Below, in pieces: positions 16,071 through 25,584 of a stretch of DNA of 37,017 bases. Position 1 is the first letter of the stretch; every line of letters starts with the position of its first letter. The stretch spans positions 1 through 37,017 of the forward strand of contig JADHWW010000008.1 in assembly GCA_016783285.1 (NCBI GenBank), read 5' to 3'. Made by a program: the position numbers and the translations under genes. This stretch comes from Anaerolineae bacterium (GTDB lineage: Bacteria > Chloroflexota > Anaerolineae > B4-G1). The notes under the pieces are model-generated. The model was not told the origin of the DNA. It searched no databases and was given only the letters and a program-made list of their open reading frames with translations.

Positions 16071-16460
16071 TCAGCGATCGCACGGCTTCTCCAGGTCCAC
16101 CCACACGGTCACCGCGGCGTTGGCCACGACGACGTCCGAAGATTCGTCACCTAACTCCGGCTGATACAATCCAGGTGCCCGCAGTCCACCCTCCACCACG
16201 CGCAACTCCTTCCGTCCGAACGGAATCACCGATAACACCGCATCCGCTTGCACCTGCTCCGGCATAGGCACAGCCACCAGGACGTCAATTCGCATGTCGT
16301 TGAGGTCGCGCAGTTCCACGATCTCCACCAACCCGCAAAGACAACTGCGAGAGATGGCGTCTTTCACTGCGCGGGCAGCCGCTTTGGTCACGTCGCAGCC
16401 ATGCAAGTCAATCCCGGTCCCCATTTCAATGACAAAGCGGCGTTTTTCTTTTTCCACCAC
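16071..16460 (-). CDS. Lin0512 family protein
   Basis: A small soluble protein of unknown function recognised as the Lin0512 family by FVIEMGTGIDLHGCDVTKAA, VKDAISRSCLCGLVEI and the C-terminal VANAAVTV. 129 residues, no signal. GTG at 16460 or 16457 is the likely start (GGGGGC just upstream). It is the first gene after a perfect sigma-70 promoter and may head the whole dehydrogenase operon. The conserved His and Cys residues suggest metal or nucleotide binding. A remnant of a second copy lies beside DUF6506 at 11196-11312, tying the two families together. Confidence 0.87.
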   Translation of the reverse strand: MVEKEKRRFVIEMGTGIDLHGCDVTKAAARAVKDAISRSCLCGLVEIVELRDLNDMRIDVLVAVPMPEQVQADAVLSVIPFGRKELRVVEGGLRAPGLYQPELGDESSDVVVANAAVTVWVDLEKPCDR

Positions 16461-16500
16461 GCCCCCTGCTTAGGCAGCGAGATCTCTCCGTCTGATCGTG

Positions 16501-16529
16501 ATTATAGCGGCCTCACACAGCATTGTCAA
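16501..16529 (-). promoter_or_regulatory. Perfect consensus sigma-70 promoter upstream of Lin0512 gene
   Basis: On the minus strand TTGACA (16524-16529), 17-bp spacer and TATAAT (16501-16506), both hexamers 6/6. It is positioned about 35 bp before the Lin0512 start and is the best candidate for driving the Lin0512-SDR-aco operon. Confidence 0.9.
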
Positions 16530-16637
16530 GACGCAAAGTCTTGGCGAAGCCGCCAGCCATTCAATCTGCGCTCGAGTCCATTAACAGCCTGCCTCACATC
16601 CGCGTCCAATGTTGGATCTGTCAACCAACCAAGACTG

Positions 16638-16802
16638 CTACCCCTCCGGCACAGGCGCGGTGGGACTGACGCGGCGAATCTTCGCGATCAACTGCTGGCG
16701 CTCGGCGAGGCTGGTTGCCTGCGCCAACCGCTCACGCAGATAGCACAACTTCCGCTTGCGGGTCTGCCGTCGGATTCGCTTCCGATCACTCTCTGTTCGC
16801 AT
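16638..16802 (-). CDS. 54-residue highly basic protein downstream of asnS
   Basis: A small frame with AGGAGGAG directly upstream of ATG (16802) and TAG at 16638. Residues 7-18 (RKRIRRQTRKRK) are almost all basic, followed by an amphipathic helix-like YLRERLAQATSLAERQQLIA and a proline-containing end. No membrane segment. It begins 41 bp after the asnS stop on the same strand. The charge suggests binding to RNA, DNA or the ribosome. I recognise no family. The ribosome site and absence of a competing gene support it being real. Confidence 0.65.
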   Translation of the reverse strand: MRTESDRKRIRRQTRKRKLCYLRERLAQATSLAERQQLIAKIRRVSPTAPVPEG

Positions 16803-16843
16803 TATCTCCTCCTATATTACGGATTACAATCACGCGCTACGTA

Positions 16844-18181
16844 CTACGGATATACACGCTTCAGCATACGAGGGAAGGGAATCGTCTCCCTCAGATGATC
16901 CAGGCCGCAGACCCAGGTGACGGTCCGCTCGACCCCCAACCCAAAGCCGGAGTGGGGGACGGAGCCATACTGTCGCAGGTCAATGTACCATTCGAAGGCC
17001 TCGCGGGGCAGGCCCCATTCCTTGAGACGCTCGAGCAACAGGTCGGGGTCGGAGATACGCTCCGAGCCGCCGATAATCTCCCCATACCCCTCCGGCGCCA
17101 GCAGGTCTGCGCTCTTGGAGACCTCCGGACGGCCAGGCCAGGGCTCCATGTAGAACGCCTTAGCATAGGTCGGGTAGCCATATACAAAGACTGGTTTGTC
17201 GAACCGCCTGGTCAGTTCCGTCTCGTGAGGTGAGCCGAGGTCGGCCCCCCACTCGATCTCCAGAAGGCTTTTGAGTTCCTCGTCGTCCGTCTGCTCCCGG
17301 ATCTCCGCCAGCATCTCCAGCGCCTCGTCGTAGGAGATGCGAGGGAAAGGTGGCACTACCTTCTCCAAATGGCTGATGTCCCGTCCCAGCAATGCCAACT
17401 CCTGCGCTCGCTCGCGCAGGCAGGTCTGGACAATATATGAGATGAACTGCTCCCCAATCTCCATCATCTGATCCAGATCGCAAAAGGTGGCCTCCGGCTC
17501 CACCATCCAGAACTCGGTCAGGTGGCGGCGGGTCTTGGACTTCTCCGCACGGAAGGTGGGACCGAAGCAGTAGACGCGGCCAAAGGAGTAGATGTCTGCC
17601 TCATTGTATAGTTGCCCCGACTGGGCCAGATAGGCTGGCTCACCGAAGTAATCGGTCTCGAAGAGAGTGGTCGTGCCCTCGCAGGCAGCCGGGGTCAAGA
17701 TGGGCGTGTCCATGTTGACGAAGCCGTGGTCGTCGAGCCAGTCGCGGATGGCGCGGATGACGGTGGCCCGCACCCGCAGCACGGCCCATTGTCGCTGCGA
17801 ACGGATCCACAGGTGACGATGGTCCATCAGAAACTCGACCCCGTGCTCCTTGGGCTGGATGGGGTAATCCTGGGCGATCTGCAGCACCTGCAGGCTGGCG
17901 ACGCCCAGTTCGTAACCGCCGGGGATGCCCGGGGCGCGGTCGTCCCGGCGGACGGCGCCGGTGACGACGAGGGACGACTCCTGAGTCAGGCTCTGGGCCG
18001 CCTCGAATACCTCCGGGCTGACCTCTTTCTGGAAAACGATGCACTGGGCGAAGCCGGTGCCATCCCGTACCTGGAGGAACTGGAGTCTCCCCTTGTCAGT
18101 GCGGTTATGGAGCCACCCCTGGAACGTGACTTCCTCTCCGACGTGCTGGGCGATGTCCTGGATGCGGATTATGTCAGGCAT
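16844..18181 (-). CDS. asnS: Asparaginyl-tRNA synthetase
   Basis: Class II synthetase charging tRNA-Asn. The N-terminal OB anticodon-binding domain ([26 protein letters not shown]) occupies about residues 18-100. Motif 2 is [25 protein letters not shown], whose HLTEFW segment is typical for AsnRS rather than AspRS. Motif 3 is [15 protein letters not shown] near residue 415. Length 445 is typical. The ATG follows GAGGAGAA. A good promoter lies about 150 bp upstream, so the mRNA has a long leader. The basic 54-residue protein gene follows on the same strand. Amide transfer by GatCAB is not needed for tRNA-Asn if this enzyme is active. Confidence 0.95.
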   Translation of the reverse strand: MPDIIRIQDIAQHVGEEVTFQGWLHNRTDKGRLQFLQVRDGTGFAQCIVFQKEVSPEVFEAAQSLTQESSLVVTGAVRRDDRAPGIPGGYELGVASLQVLQIAQDYPIQPKEHGVEFLMDHRHLWIRSQRQWAVLRVRATVIRAIRDWLDDHGFVNMDTPILTPAACEGTTTLFETDYFGEPAYLAQSGQLYNEADIYSFGRVYCFGPTFRAEKSKTRRHLTEFWMVEPEATFCDLDQMMEIGEQFISYIVQTCLRERAQELALLGRDISHLEKVVPPFPRISYDEALEMLAEIREQTDDEELKSLLEIEWGADLGSPHETELTRRFDKPVFVYGYPTYAKAFYMEPWPGRPEVSKSADLLAPEGYGEIIGGSERISDPDLLLERLKEWGLPREAFEWYIDLRQYGSVPHSGFGLGVERTVTWVCGLDHLRETIPFPRMLKRVYP

Positions 18182-18327
18182 AACAAATTCTCCTCATAAC
18201 AGCGAAACTGAGCTGCCGGGTGGCTGAAGCAGAACCAGCCCGGCCCAGAAAACTACTGCTCATCTCGCCCAAGGCGACGGACAGAACAGCCCAGGAGTAG
18301 AAACTACTCCAATTGCTCCTGTATTGT

Positions 18328-18356
18328 AGTATACCCCTGTATTCATTGTCGGACAA
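18328..18356 (-). promoter_or_regulatory. Sigma-70 promoter of asnS, long leader
   Basis: Minus strand TTGTCC (18351-18356), 17 bp, TATACT (18328-18333). Predicted transcription start near 18321 leaves about 140 nt before the asnS ATG. No T-box consensus (TGGNACCGCG) is present in that leader. Confidence 0.7.
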
Positions 18357-18390
18357 GGGCGGGTTGAAAGTGAAGAAGCGGAATGTAAGG

Positions 18391-21300
18391 CTAGATCAAC
18401 GCCATTTTGCGCAACCGCGCTGGCAGCAGTGGCGCCAACACCTTCCACTCCTCCGGCGTGAGAACGCGCAGGAGCAGCAGCGCCGCCGGGTAGACAACCA
18501 GGCCGGCCAGAAGCGCCAGCGGGAGACTGTAAGCCGCCACCGCCCAGGCCACCGCCCCCATCGCCAGCCCGGCCAACACAGGCCGGCCCAACGTCCGCAC
18601 CCATCCCACCGCACCCAATTGGCGACGCAGGTCGACGTAGAACAGCAGCGCCAAAAGTAACTCCCCTCCGATGATGATCCACGCCGACGCGACGTAACTG
18701 AACGTCCGCACCAAGAGCAAGTTCGCCGCTATAGTGAAGACCACGCGCGCGCCGGAGGCCACGAGCACGTAACGCTGACGATTGAGCGCGATGAGCACGT
18801 AGTTGGTCAGGCTGTTGATCCAGCCGAAGAGGATGGACCAAATCAACAGTCGCAGCACCACCGCGCCGTGGGGCAGGAACTTCCCTCCGCTGAGCAAACC
18901 TACCAGCACCGTCGCCAGCAGCGTGACGAGCACGGCCGCTGGCAGCGCGACTATCGTCAGCATCTTCACGGACAACCGGTACGACCGCTGCAGCCCAGAC
19001 CGGTCTTGAGCAGCCTGGCGCGACATCACCGGGAAGACGGCGAAGGTAAAGACGGAGGGAATGATGTTGAGCGCGTCCAGCCATTTGCGCGCAGCGTCGT
19101 ACCAGCCCACCACTGCGTCGCCTTGCAGGAACTGTAGGAGTACCCCGTTGAGGCCGGTGAAGAGCGCCTGCAACAGCAGCGAGGCCATCAGCGGCCAACT
19201 TTCGGACAGCATAGTGCGTTGCAAGTGCCACACGACACGTCCCCGCGCCCGCGGCAGCCCGGCCCAGATCAGCCGTCGCGCCAGCAGCGCCAGGATCGCC
19301 AGTGTCGCTACGTTGGTCAGGATAGAAGCCCCCGCCAGCCCAACGATGCCTAGCCCGCCTACCAGTGCCAGCACCTGTAGCGTGACCTTGACGATGGTGG
19401 TCACAGTCTGGACGGCAGCGGGGTATTCGTTTTTCTCGCAGCCTCGGAAGAGCGCCGTCAGGCTGTTGGCCACACTGCCCGGCAGCAACCCGACGTAGAG
19501 CAGCACGACCACCCACACCGTCTCAACCGCCAGCGGCTTGCCCAATGCCTGCCGCCCGGCCAGGAAGCCACCCATCGCTGGCACCACCACCACGAAGAGC
19601 AATAATCGCAAGATCGTCGTATTGACAAAGAGTCGCCGCGCGTTGGCACGGTCGCGGGATACCTCGCGCATCAGGTACATGTCCAGGCCGAAGTTGGCGA
19701 TGATGTCGAACCATCCATAGATGATCATGGCAGTGTAGTACCGACCGTTCCCCACCGGCCCCAGGATGCGGGCCATCAGCGCGGCGAAAGCCAAATCAAT
19801 AGTCCGGTTGAACAGGTTGAGGATGATAGGCGCGATGGAGTTCTTCGCCACCCGCCGGATGGTGCTGGCATCGTCCTCCTCGCGGTAGAAGAAACGCCAC
19901 AGGTAGAGCCCGGTCAGGAAGAGCACCAGCATTCCAGCAATGAAGGTGATGAAAGCACCTATCTTCACGCTATCGGGGCTGTACTTGAAGCGCACCGTCC
20001 ACGCGCCCGGCGAAAGCAGAACGCCCCGGAAGTTGCCGTCCACGTGATAGATCTCGACCTGCTGCTCCTCCTCTTCGCCAGCCCCCCGTGGCCGCACGAA
20101 ACCCTTCCAGCCGGGGAAGAAGGAGTCCGCCAACACGAGCCAACTTGGCTCAGACACGACCGCGTCTACAAACACCTCATTGGAAGATTGCGGATCGCAG
20201 ATTGCGGATTGCGGATTGTGGGAAACAGGTTGCGAACCGTAAGTCGCAAGTTGCGAATCAGAATCACGGGCTTCGACGATGACAAAGTGGCGAGGATCGT
20301 AGGCACGCAGGGCCTCGGCCACGTCGGCGGCGACGACGGTAGCGGAGGCAGGAAGAATGAAGGCGCGGGGCATCACTGCCAGATTCTCGTACACCCGCAC
20401 CGCCTCATCCTGGTAGACCAATCGGTACTTGGCCGGGTTGGGGATCTCCACCTCAGTGATGACATACTTGACACCAAGCAGGTCGGTGAGCGGACTATCA
20501 AGGCTCGACCACTCACTGAAAGAGGCTATGCGGTTGTACTGGAGTTCGTCCTGCTCCTCAATGAGCGCCATGTAGTCGGCATACTGGCGGGTGAAGAGCG
20601 AGTCGTAGCCATTCACCGTCTGCAGGCCGTAGAACATCCCTACGTTGGCGTTCATCGTCTTGGTGGTGCCAGGTGGCGTGAAGGTGGCGTAGCGCCAGAG
20701 GGAGGTGTCCTGCCGCAGGAATTCGACCACTGGCGGGGTGTAGTCCAGCAGGGCCGGGTCCACGGCAGGATTGAAACCTGCGCCAAAGGTGACGAAGTCC
20801 AATACCAGCAACCCTACCGCCAGGGACTCCCACACCGGCCGGCGGCGGATAAAGATCGGGCAGCGACTCACGCGCAAGACGATGCCGGTCCCCGTCAGTA
20901 GCAGGCCAAAGAGCGCCACCCACCTGGCCTCGTAGGAGTAGAAGGCGCGATGATCGGAGAAGGCAGTGGGAGCCAGCGCCAGCGACTGGAACACCCGCCC
21001 CACCAGCGGTTCGATCTGCGCAAAGAAAACCCGGCTGAGGGCCAGACCGGCCAAGGTAACAAGCCCGCCCCACAAGGCCAGCGCAGCGAACAGGGCTACC
21101 AATGAGAAGGGAGTGCCGAGCAGGAGCAGGTTACAGATTCGAGATCGGGAATTGCGAATCAGGCCTTGCTTCCTATCTCCTGCTCCCTCGTTCAGCAACC
21201 GCTTCCGGCTTTCGACGAGCACTTCCACCCCAAACCCGGCCAGCACCGCCACCGAGAGCGAGAGTGGAAAAACCCAGCGGAAGGGCGAATGGGACTGTTC

Positions 21301-22635
21301 GAACCCCGGCAACGCATAGACGAGAGCATAGAGCGGTGTGCCGAAGATGCAGCCCAGGGAGAAGAGGGACAGGAGGGTAAAGAAAGGAATAGCGTGATGC
21401 GCGGTGCGTGAGACGTGAAACGTGAGACGTGAAACGTGAGACGTGAAACGTGAAGCGTAGGGTGCGAGCCACCACAGTACGGCGATGAGGGCCAGGAACA
21501 GCGGCAATAAACCCAGATACGCCCCACCCTCGACGTAGTTCTTCTGACCCCAATAAACGTACTGTCCGTCGGGGAACGCCAGCGCGGCGGTCCAGCGCCG
21601 GGTGAAAAGGTCAAAGTAACCGTGGTGGGCCGGGTTGCCGAAGAAATTGGGGATGCCTAAGGTGATCAACCGCCGGGGGGGGTAGGCCCACCCCAGCACT
21701 TGCTGGAGGCTCGGCGCCGCTTCTCCACCGCGGAAACTGCTGGAGACTACTTCGACCAGTGGCACAAACTGCACCGCGCCCAGCGCCAAGCCCAGCACCA
21801 ACATCACGACGAGCCAGGAGGCGGGGCGACGGCAGTCAACCAGCCAACTGACCAACCCTGGCTTGTTAGTTGATCGGCTTATGAGTCGCCACAGCGCATA
21901 GGCCCCGGTGATCAACAGAACGAAGTACGTGTTCTCGGCATGGCCGGCCAACATCTGGCAGCCCAGGCCCAGCGCCCCCAGGAGCGTCCAGGGCAACGTC
22001 GCCGGCCGCCGCCCCAACGCCGGTCGCTGCTGCACGACCAACTCGACCATCGCCAGGATGAACGGCAACCACGATGCCCCCGCGATGACCATCGGATGTG
22101 CAACCGACGACACGACCATGAATCCGCTGAACTGGAAGGTGACCCCAGCGATCAGTCCACCCAGCCGGCGAATTCCTAGCACGCGAACGAAGAGATATGT
22201 GAATATACCGGCCAAGCCCAATTGGAGCCAGGCGAAGACCCCATAAGCACGCCACAGTGGCAAAACGTAAAAAATGATGCTGAGGGGATAAAATGCCGAG
22301 TGCTGTCCGTTGGCCAGGAAGGGATGACCGGCGAAGATGTAGGGGTCCCAAAGCGGCAACTCGCGGTTGTGGATCGCCTCCACGAGAAAACGCTTCCAGG
22401 CGTAATTCTCCAGGATTAGATCGGCGACCAGGTGATTGTGGGGAAATGCCACCCCCAGGACTTCGGCGAGCCCAGCCGAGCCGTCGGCGGCTGCCGCCCG
22501 GTAGGGTTCGAACAGGAAGAGGCTGTCGGCCGGCAGCAGCGTCTTGGACCCCAGGGCCACCGGCGCGAACAGCAAGAGTGGCAACAACAGCAGCAGGATA
22601 AGAACGCCCAGGTCGGGTAACGCTTTGCGGATCAT
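18391..22635 (-). CDS. YfhO-type GT-C membrane transferase fused to a polysaccharide flippase
   Basis: A 1414-residue integral membrane protein. ATG at 22635 is chosen because it overlaps the upstream GT2 stop as ATGA. Residues 1 to about 915 match YfhO: an early hydrophobic helix, an extracellular loop ([34 protein letters not shown]), many helices and a large C-terminal soluble loop. After the linker YREEDDAST (about 920) comes a complete flippase of the MOP/Wzx type with about 12-14 helices. YfhO proteins transfer sugar from polyprenyl-phosphate donors outside the membrane; flippases move lipid-linked sugars across it. Repeats at 20185-20264, 21132-21155 and 21392-21460 encode inserts ([27 protein letters not shown]) in loops. 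No stop or shift separates the two parts. Confidence 0.88.
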   Translation of the reverse strand: MIRKALPDLGVLILLLLLPLLLFAPVALGSKTLLPADSLFLFEPYRAAAADGSAGLAEVLGVAFPHNHLVADLILENYAWKRFLVEAIHNRELPLWDPYIFAGHPFLANGQHSAFYPLSIIFYVLPLWRAYGVFAWLQLGLAGIFTYLFVRVLGIRRLGGLIAGVTFQFSGFMVVSSVAHPMVIAGASWLPFILAMVELVVQQRPALGRRPATLPWTLLGALGLGCQMLAGHAENTYFVLLITGAYALWRLISRSTNKPGLVSWLVDCRRPASWLVVMLVLGLALGAVQFVPLVEVVSSSFRGGEAAPSLQQVLGWAYPPRRLITLGIPNFFGNPAHHGYFDLFTRRWTAALAFPDGQYVYWGQKNYVEGGAYLGLLPLFLALIAVLWWLAPYASRFTSHVSRLTFHVSRTAHHAIPFFTLLSLFSLGCIFGTPLYALVYALPGFEQSHSPFRWVFPLSLSVAVLAGFGVEVLVESRKRLLNEGAGDRKQGLIRNSRSRICNLLLLGTPFSLVALFAALALWGGLVTLAGLALSRVFFAQIEPLVGRVFQSLALAPTAFSDHRAFYSYEARWVALFGLLLTGTGIVLRVSRCPIFIRRRPVWESLAVGLLVLDFVTFGAGFNPAVDPALLDYTPPVVEFLRQDTSLWRYATFTPPGTTKTMNANVGMFYGLQTVNGYDSLFTRQYADYMALIEEQDELQYNRIASFSEWSSLDSPLTDLLGVKYVITEVEIPNPAKYRLVYQDEAVRVYENLAVMPRAFILPASATVVAADVAEALRAYDPRHFVIVEARDSDSQLATYGSQPVSHNPQSAICDPQSSNEVFVDAVVSEPSWLVLADSFFPGWKGFVRPRGAGEEEEQQVEIYHVDGNFRGVLLSPGAWTVRFKYSPDSVKIGAFITFIAGMLVLFLTGLYLWRFFYREEDDASTIRRVAKNSIAPIILNLFNRTIDLAFAALMARILGPVGNGRYYTAMIIYGWFDIIANFGLDMYLMREVSRDRANARRLFVNTTILRLLLFVVVVPAMGGFLAGRQALGKPLAVETVWVVVLLYVGLLPGSVANSLTALFRGCEKNEYPAAVQTVTTIVKVTLQVLALVGGLGIVGLAGASILTNVATLAILALLARRLIWAGLPRARGRVVWHLQRTMLSESWPLMASLLLQALFTGLNGVLLQFLQGDAVVGWYDAARKWLDALNIIPSVFTFAVFPVMSRQAAQDRSGLQRSYRLSVKMLTIVALPAAVLVTLLATVLVGLLSGGKFLPHGAVVLRLLIWSILFGWINSLTNYVLIALNRQRYVLVASGARVVFTIAANLLLVRTFSYVASAWIIIGGELLLALLFYVDLRRQLGAVGWVRTLGRPVLAGLAMGAVAWAVAAYSLPLALLAGLVVYPAALLLLRVLTPEEWKVLAPLLPARLRKMALI
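20185..20264 (-). repeat. GATTGCGGATT-type repeat inside the YfhO-flippase gene
   Basis: Plus-strand GATTGCGGAT, GATTGCGGATT and CGGATTGTGG are followed by degenerate TTGCGAA units. Translated on the minus strand they give [17 protein letters not shown], an obvious in-frame insert in the extracellular part of the YfhO domain. Confidence 0.8.
21392..21460 (+). repeat. (GTGAAAC/GTGAGAC)n heptad array inside the YfhO-flippase gene
   Basis: About seven imperfect 7-bp units, alternating GTGAGAC and GTGAAAC. Because units are 7 bp, translation cycles through frames every 21 bp, giving the [16 protein letters not shown] pattern on the minus strand without stops. No spacers, so not CRISPR. Confidence 0.85.
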
Positions 22636-23381
22636 ACGGCCAACCGGTCGCTTGGCCGCAGGTGGCGGTGACGCCAACGCACCTCCCACACCCGCAACGC
22701 CGCTTCTACCTTGACCGGCAGCGTCATCTTGGAGCGACCGATGCGCCGGTCCTCGAAGTAGATGGGGACTTCCAGCACACGGTAGCCCAGCCGCTCGGTC
22801 ACATAGGCCATCTCAACCTGGAAGACATAACCCTGCGAGCGAATGCGGTTCAGGTCAATGCCACGCAGCGTCTCCGCCCGCCAGCACTTGAAACCCGCAG
22901 TAACGTCCCTGACCCTGCATCCCAGGATCAGCCGGGTGTAGACACTGTTGGCCCACCAGGATAGCAGCCAACGCCCCCAGCTCCAGCGCTCGTCCGTCTT
23001 GCCATCCGGAACGTAGCGGGAACCCACGACCACATCGTGGTCCTGGATGCACTCCAGAAACCGGGGGATGTACCTGGGGGAATGAGAGAAATCGCAGTCC
23101 ATCTGGACGATCAAATCGGCGTCATGCTCCAGAGCCCAGCGGAATCCACTCACGTATGCCCGACCCAGGCCACGAGGACCAGTGCGGTGCAATACGTGTA
23201 GCCGCGCTGGATGGCGAGCGGACAACTCGTCGGCGATGTGACCGGTGCCATCGGGCGACTTGTCATCCACGATCAAGATGTCCAAAGCGGGGATGCCCAA
23301 GCCAAGCAGCGCCCCGGTCATGGCCCTGACGTTTTCGGCCTCATTGTAGGTGGGGATGACGACGGTCAGTTTCACTGGCAT
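22632..23381 (-). CDS. GT2 glycosyltransferase, polyprenol-phosphate mannose/glucose synthase-like
   Basis: Predicted to transfer a hexose from a nucleotide sugar to polyprenyl phosphate on the cytoplasmic face. The DPM1-like pattern is clear: [50 protein letters not shown] (the DXD-like metal site) and GSRYVPDG. There are no C-terminal membrane helices, so it is the soluble form. ATG at 23381 (AGGTAGG upstream) is preferred; a TTG four codons earlier is possible. Its TGA overlaps the ATG of the YfhO-flippase gene, so the two products are probably made together: donor synthesis, flipping, then transfer. Confidence 0.92.
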   Translation of the reverse strand: MPVKLTVVIPTYNEAENVRAMTGALLGLGIPALDILIVDDKSPDGTGHIADELSARHPARLHVLHRTGPRGLGRAYVSGFRWALEHDADLIVQMDCDFSHSPRYIPRFLECIQDHDVVVGSRYVPDGKTDERWSWGRWLLSWWANSVYTRLILGCRVRDVTAGFKCWRAETLRGIDLNRIRSQGYVFQVEMAYVTERLGYRVLEVPIYFEDRRIGRSKMTLPVKVEAALRVWEVRWRHRHLRPSDRLAV

Positions 23382-23410
23382 CCCTACCTGCAAAAAGACC
23401 CCGGCTATGC

Positions 23411-24295
23411 CTAACCCGCGCGTTGAACGTCAATGATGGCCTGTTTCAAGTCCTTCAGACTACCAAAGGAGTGCGCCGGCGACCTGAGCACCCCCACGGC
23501 GATGTCCAGGCACGGCAACTTGGCATCGAAGTCCGTTTGACCAGCCTCCCAACCCGCACGGGGATAGAAAAAAGCCATCGCTTCGTTCAGTCGCGCCGTG
23601 AGAGCCCGCTGCATTTGATTCGCCCGATCCGGCGCGATAACGACGAGAAGATTGGCGTCGTCCAGGTGACCCACAAATGCATTGAGATCACGGCTCTCGC
23701 TCACAACGTGGCTCAACATCAGCGCTACAGCACGCACTACATCATCCCGGGCCACAAAACCGTAGATTTCAGCAAATTCCTTCAGCCCCCGCAACCCTAC
23801 GGAAAGTACCGCCCAGTCGGAAGTGGTCAGCAGTTCGCGCAGACGCTCACTAGACAGTGACGCAGTCGGCAGACCGGTGATCGGGTGAGAGAATTGCTCC
23901 AGTCTGGAACGACGCAGCACGTTGGACACTCTCAGGCGCAGTTCTTGGATGTCGAACGGCTTGGTGATGTAATCCACAGCGCCTAATTCCAACCCCATCA
24001 GCCTGTCCCCGCGTTCGCTCTTCTCGGTCAGGAAGATGACGGGGATGTGCTCAGTGCGCCTACGAGCATGGAGATGACGACATATTTCGTAGCCATCAAT
24101 GTCTGGCAGACGTATATCCAACATAACAAGGTCAGGGATGGTTTTCTCTATGAAAGCCAAAGCGTCTTTTCCCCAACCCACCGAAGTGACCTCGTAGCCC
24201 TGCGTCCTGAAGTACGAGGTCAGCATTTCGGCTGTGTTAGATTGATCCTCCACGATGAGAATATGAGGGACTCCTGCCAAGTTCTTACCCTCCAC
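23411..24295 (-). CDS. Response regulator: receiver plus degenerate GGDEF-like domain
   Basis: Receiver domain residues 10-125 with phosphoacceptor Asp60 ([13 protein letters not shown]), acidic pair in VEDQ and Lys112 (YITKPF). The second half has the GGDEF-domain layout ([16 protein letters not shown], then [12 protein letters not shown] in place of the GGDEF loop). The catalytic glycines and glutamate are missing, so cyclic-di-GMP synthesis is unlikely; it may serve as a binding or dimerisation module. The GTG at 24295 has no clear ribosome site; TTG at 24280 with GGAGGG upstream is an alternative. It follows the Roadblock and V4R genes, likely one operon. Confidence 0.87.
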   Translation of the reverse strand: MEGKNLAGVPHILIVEDQSNTAEMLTSYFRTQGYEVTSVGWGKDALAFIEKTIPDLVMLDIRLPDIDGYEICRHLHARRRTEHIPVIFLTEKSERGDRLMGLELGAVDYITKPFDIQELRLRVSNVLRRSRLEQFSHPITGLPTASLSSERLRELLTTSDWAVLSVGLRGLKEFAEIYGFVARDDVVRAVALMLSHVVSESRDLNAFVGHLDDANLLVVIAPDRANQMQRALTARLNEAMAFFYPRAGWEAGQTDFDAKLPCLDIAVGVLRSPAHSFGSLKDLKQAIIDVQRAG

Positions 24296-24331
24296 CTTCT
24301 CGAGTGTGGGAAACGATCATGTTCAACACAC

Positions 24332-24964
24332 CTAGCCGATCGGCTCCTTGTAAATAGCATACGTGCAGGTAGGCGCGCCCATAGCCACACACTCGATCTC
24401 TTCCACCCTAAACTTACGCCCGCCGCTGAGCCAATCCAGCCCTCCCTCTAACAGCCCCTTCCCCGCAAAACAGATCGGCCGCTCAGCCCTACGGCCCCAA
24501 CAGACCGGGCACGGGCTCATAATGTAAGCAAAGTAATCGTCTTGGTTCCTAATAATGCTCCGCTGATCGCTGACCTGGCTGAAGATTTTCGCCATCGCCG
24601 GGAGCCCAGCCCTCAGTTTGGCACTCAGTGGCAGAACCTTGAAAGCCAGGTCGCTGACACCAGAAAGCGCCCCTAATCCCTGGAGACCCCTGTCAAAAGA
24701 GGCCCTGCCGGCCCGTAACTCCAGCCCACGCCCCCCACGCGCCCCATACATGTCCTCCAATGCCCCATTCAGAGACGAATAATCTGCAAAATCGAATGCC
24801 TTGTTCAGGTTGGCGGGCGGGTAGTTGTCAATCAGGTGCGCCAAGCCGGCCAGGTTCAGAATGGCATTCAGTCCATTCTTGCCCATAACTTCTTCCATCG
24901 CCTCGATGTAAATACGTGCTATCAGATTGGGGTAGTAATAACCACTCGGTTCAATCCGCGCCAC
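24332..24964 (-). CDS. V4R (4-vinyl reductase) domain ligand-binding protein
   Basis: A 210-residue soluble protein whose C-terminal half has the V4R signature: SPCPVCWGRRAERPICFAGKGLLEGGLDWL then VEEIECVAMGAPTCTYAIYKEPI, with the conserved C-x-A-x-G-x-P-x-C. V4R domains bind small hydrophobic molecules and act as sensors or as BchJ-like proteins. GTG start at 24964 has AAGGAGG 9 nt upstream. It lies between a Roadblock protein and a response regulator, which argues for a sensor role. The CPVC and ERPIC cysteines might hold a metal. Confidence 0.87.
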   Translation of the reverse strand: MARIEPSGYYYPNLIARIYIEAMEEVMGKNGLNAILNLAGLAHLIDNYPPANLNKAFDFADYSSLNGALEDMYGARGGRGLELRAGRASFDRGLQGLGALSGVSDLAFKVLPLSAKLRAGLPAMAKIFSQVSDQRSIIRNQDDYFAYIMSPCPVCWGRRAERPICFAGKGLLEGGLDWLSGGRKFRVEEIECVAMGAPTCTYAIYKEPIG

Positions 24965-24994
24965 CTTGTGTCCTCCTTGCTGACGTTTTGTCTA

Positions 24995-25375
24995 CTAGGC
25001 TTCCAAGATGGCAGCTAAGTCGTCAGACGCACGGCGCATATCCAGAAAGAGCAAGCCCAGTTTGGTCTGCTGGCGGGCCAGAACGGTCAGAACTGCCTCC
25101 TCGCCAACAGCACGGAGAACGACGTAGCCATTCTCTCCCTTCACGTATACCTCATCCAGCAAGCCACGCCCCAATTCACCAGCAATGCGCTCACCCAGAG
25201 AGAGCATCGCGGCGGACATAGCAGAAACGCGATCCTCTTCTACGCCCGTCGGGAGAGAGGAGGCCATTGTAAGCCCATCCACGCTTACAACCGCCATGGC
25301 CTCGACATCTGGCGTGTTCATCTGCAATTCCTGTAACCGCCTCACCAACCGTTCGGTACGGGACCTTTCTACCAT
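24995..25375 (-). CDS. Roadblock/LC7 domain protein (MglB-like)
   Basis: A 126-residue dimerising regulator of the family that includes MglB, a GTPase-activating partner of MglA-type small GTPases. The pattern LQELQMNTPDVEAMAVVSVDGLTMASSLP followed by ISAMSAAMLSLGERIAGEL-like helices and LGLLFLDMRRASDDLAAIL is typical. ATG at 25375 with AAGGAGG upstream is chosen; an upstream extension lacks similarity. No GTPase gene is adjacent in the window. It heads a cassette with V4R and response regulator genes. Confidence 0.92.
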   Translation of the reverse strand: MVERSRTERLVRRLQELQMNTPDVEAMAVVSVDGLTMASSLPTGVEEDRVSAMSAAMLSLGERIAGELGRGLLDEVYVKGENGYVVLRAVGEEAVLTVLARQQTKLGLLFLDMRRASDDLAAILEA

Positions 25376-25432
25376 CGCTGCCTCCTTGACGTTTACCCTG
25401 GGAACGCTGAGGCCCCCGATTACATAAATGTG

Positions 25433-25461
25433 AGAGTACCACACATAATACAGATTGTCAA
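25433..25461 (-). promoter_or_regulatory. Candidate promoter of the Roadblock-V4R-RR cassette
   Basis: Minus-strand TTGACA (perfect, 25456-25461), 17 bp, then a poor TACTCT (25433-25438). It lies about 60 bp before the Roadblock ATG. Confidence 0.5.
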
Positions 25462-25584
25462 GCGATTCATCTCTTTTCTCTTTCCACTGATGATACCCGT
25501 GATGTTAGCGATGAGGCACAGCGCGCGGCGTTGCATCCTCTGCCCTTGCTTACTGTCTTGTCTACTCCTTCCCTGATCTACAGG

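Noticed and set aside
16803..16870. Possible terminator or RNA gene after asnS
   Set aside because: The sequence is a degenerate TACGGATTACA / TACGTACTACGG repeat, without stem and T-tract and overlapping the asnS 3' end.
18182..18320. T-box riboswitch in the asnS leader
   Set aside because: No TGGNACCGCG antiterminator sequence or specifier-loop layout could be found.
21392..21460. Tandem array resembling a CRISPR
   Set aside because: Units are 7 bp with no spacers, no leader and no cas genes; it is an in-frame heptad repeat.
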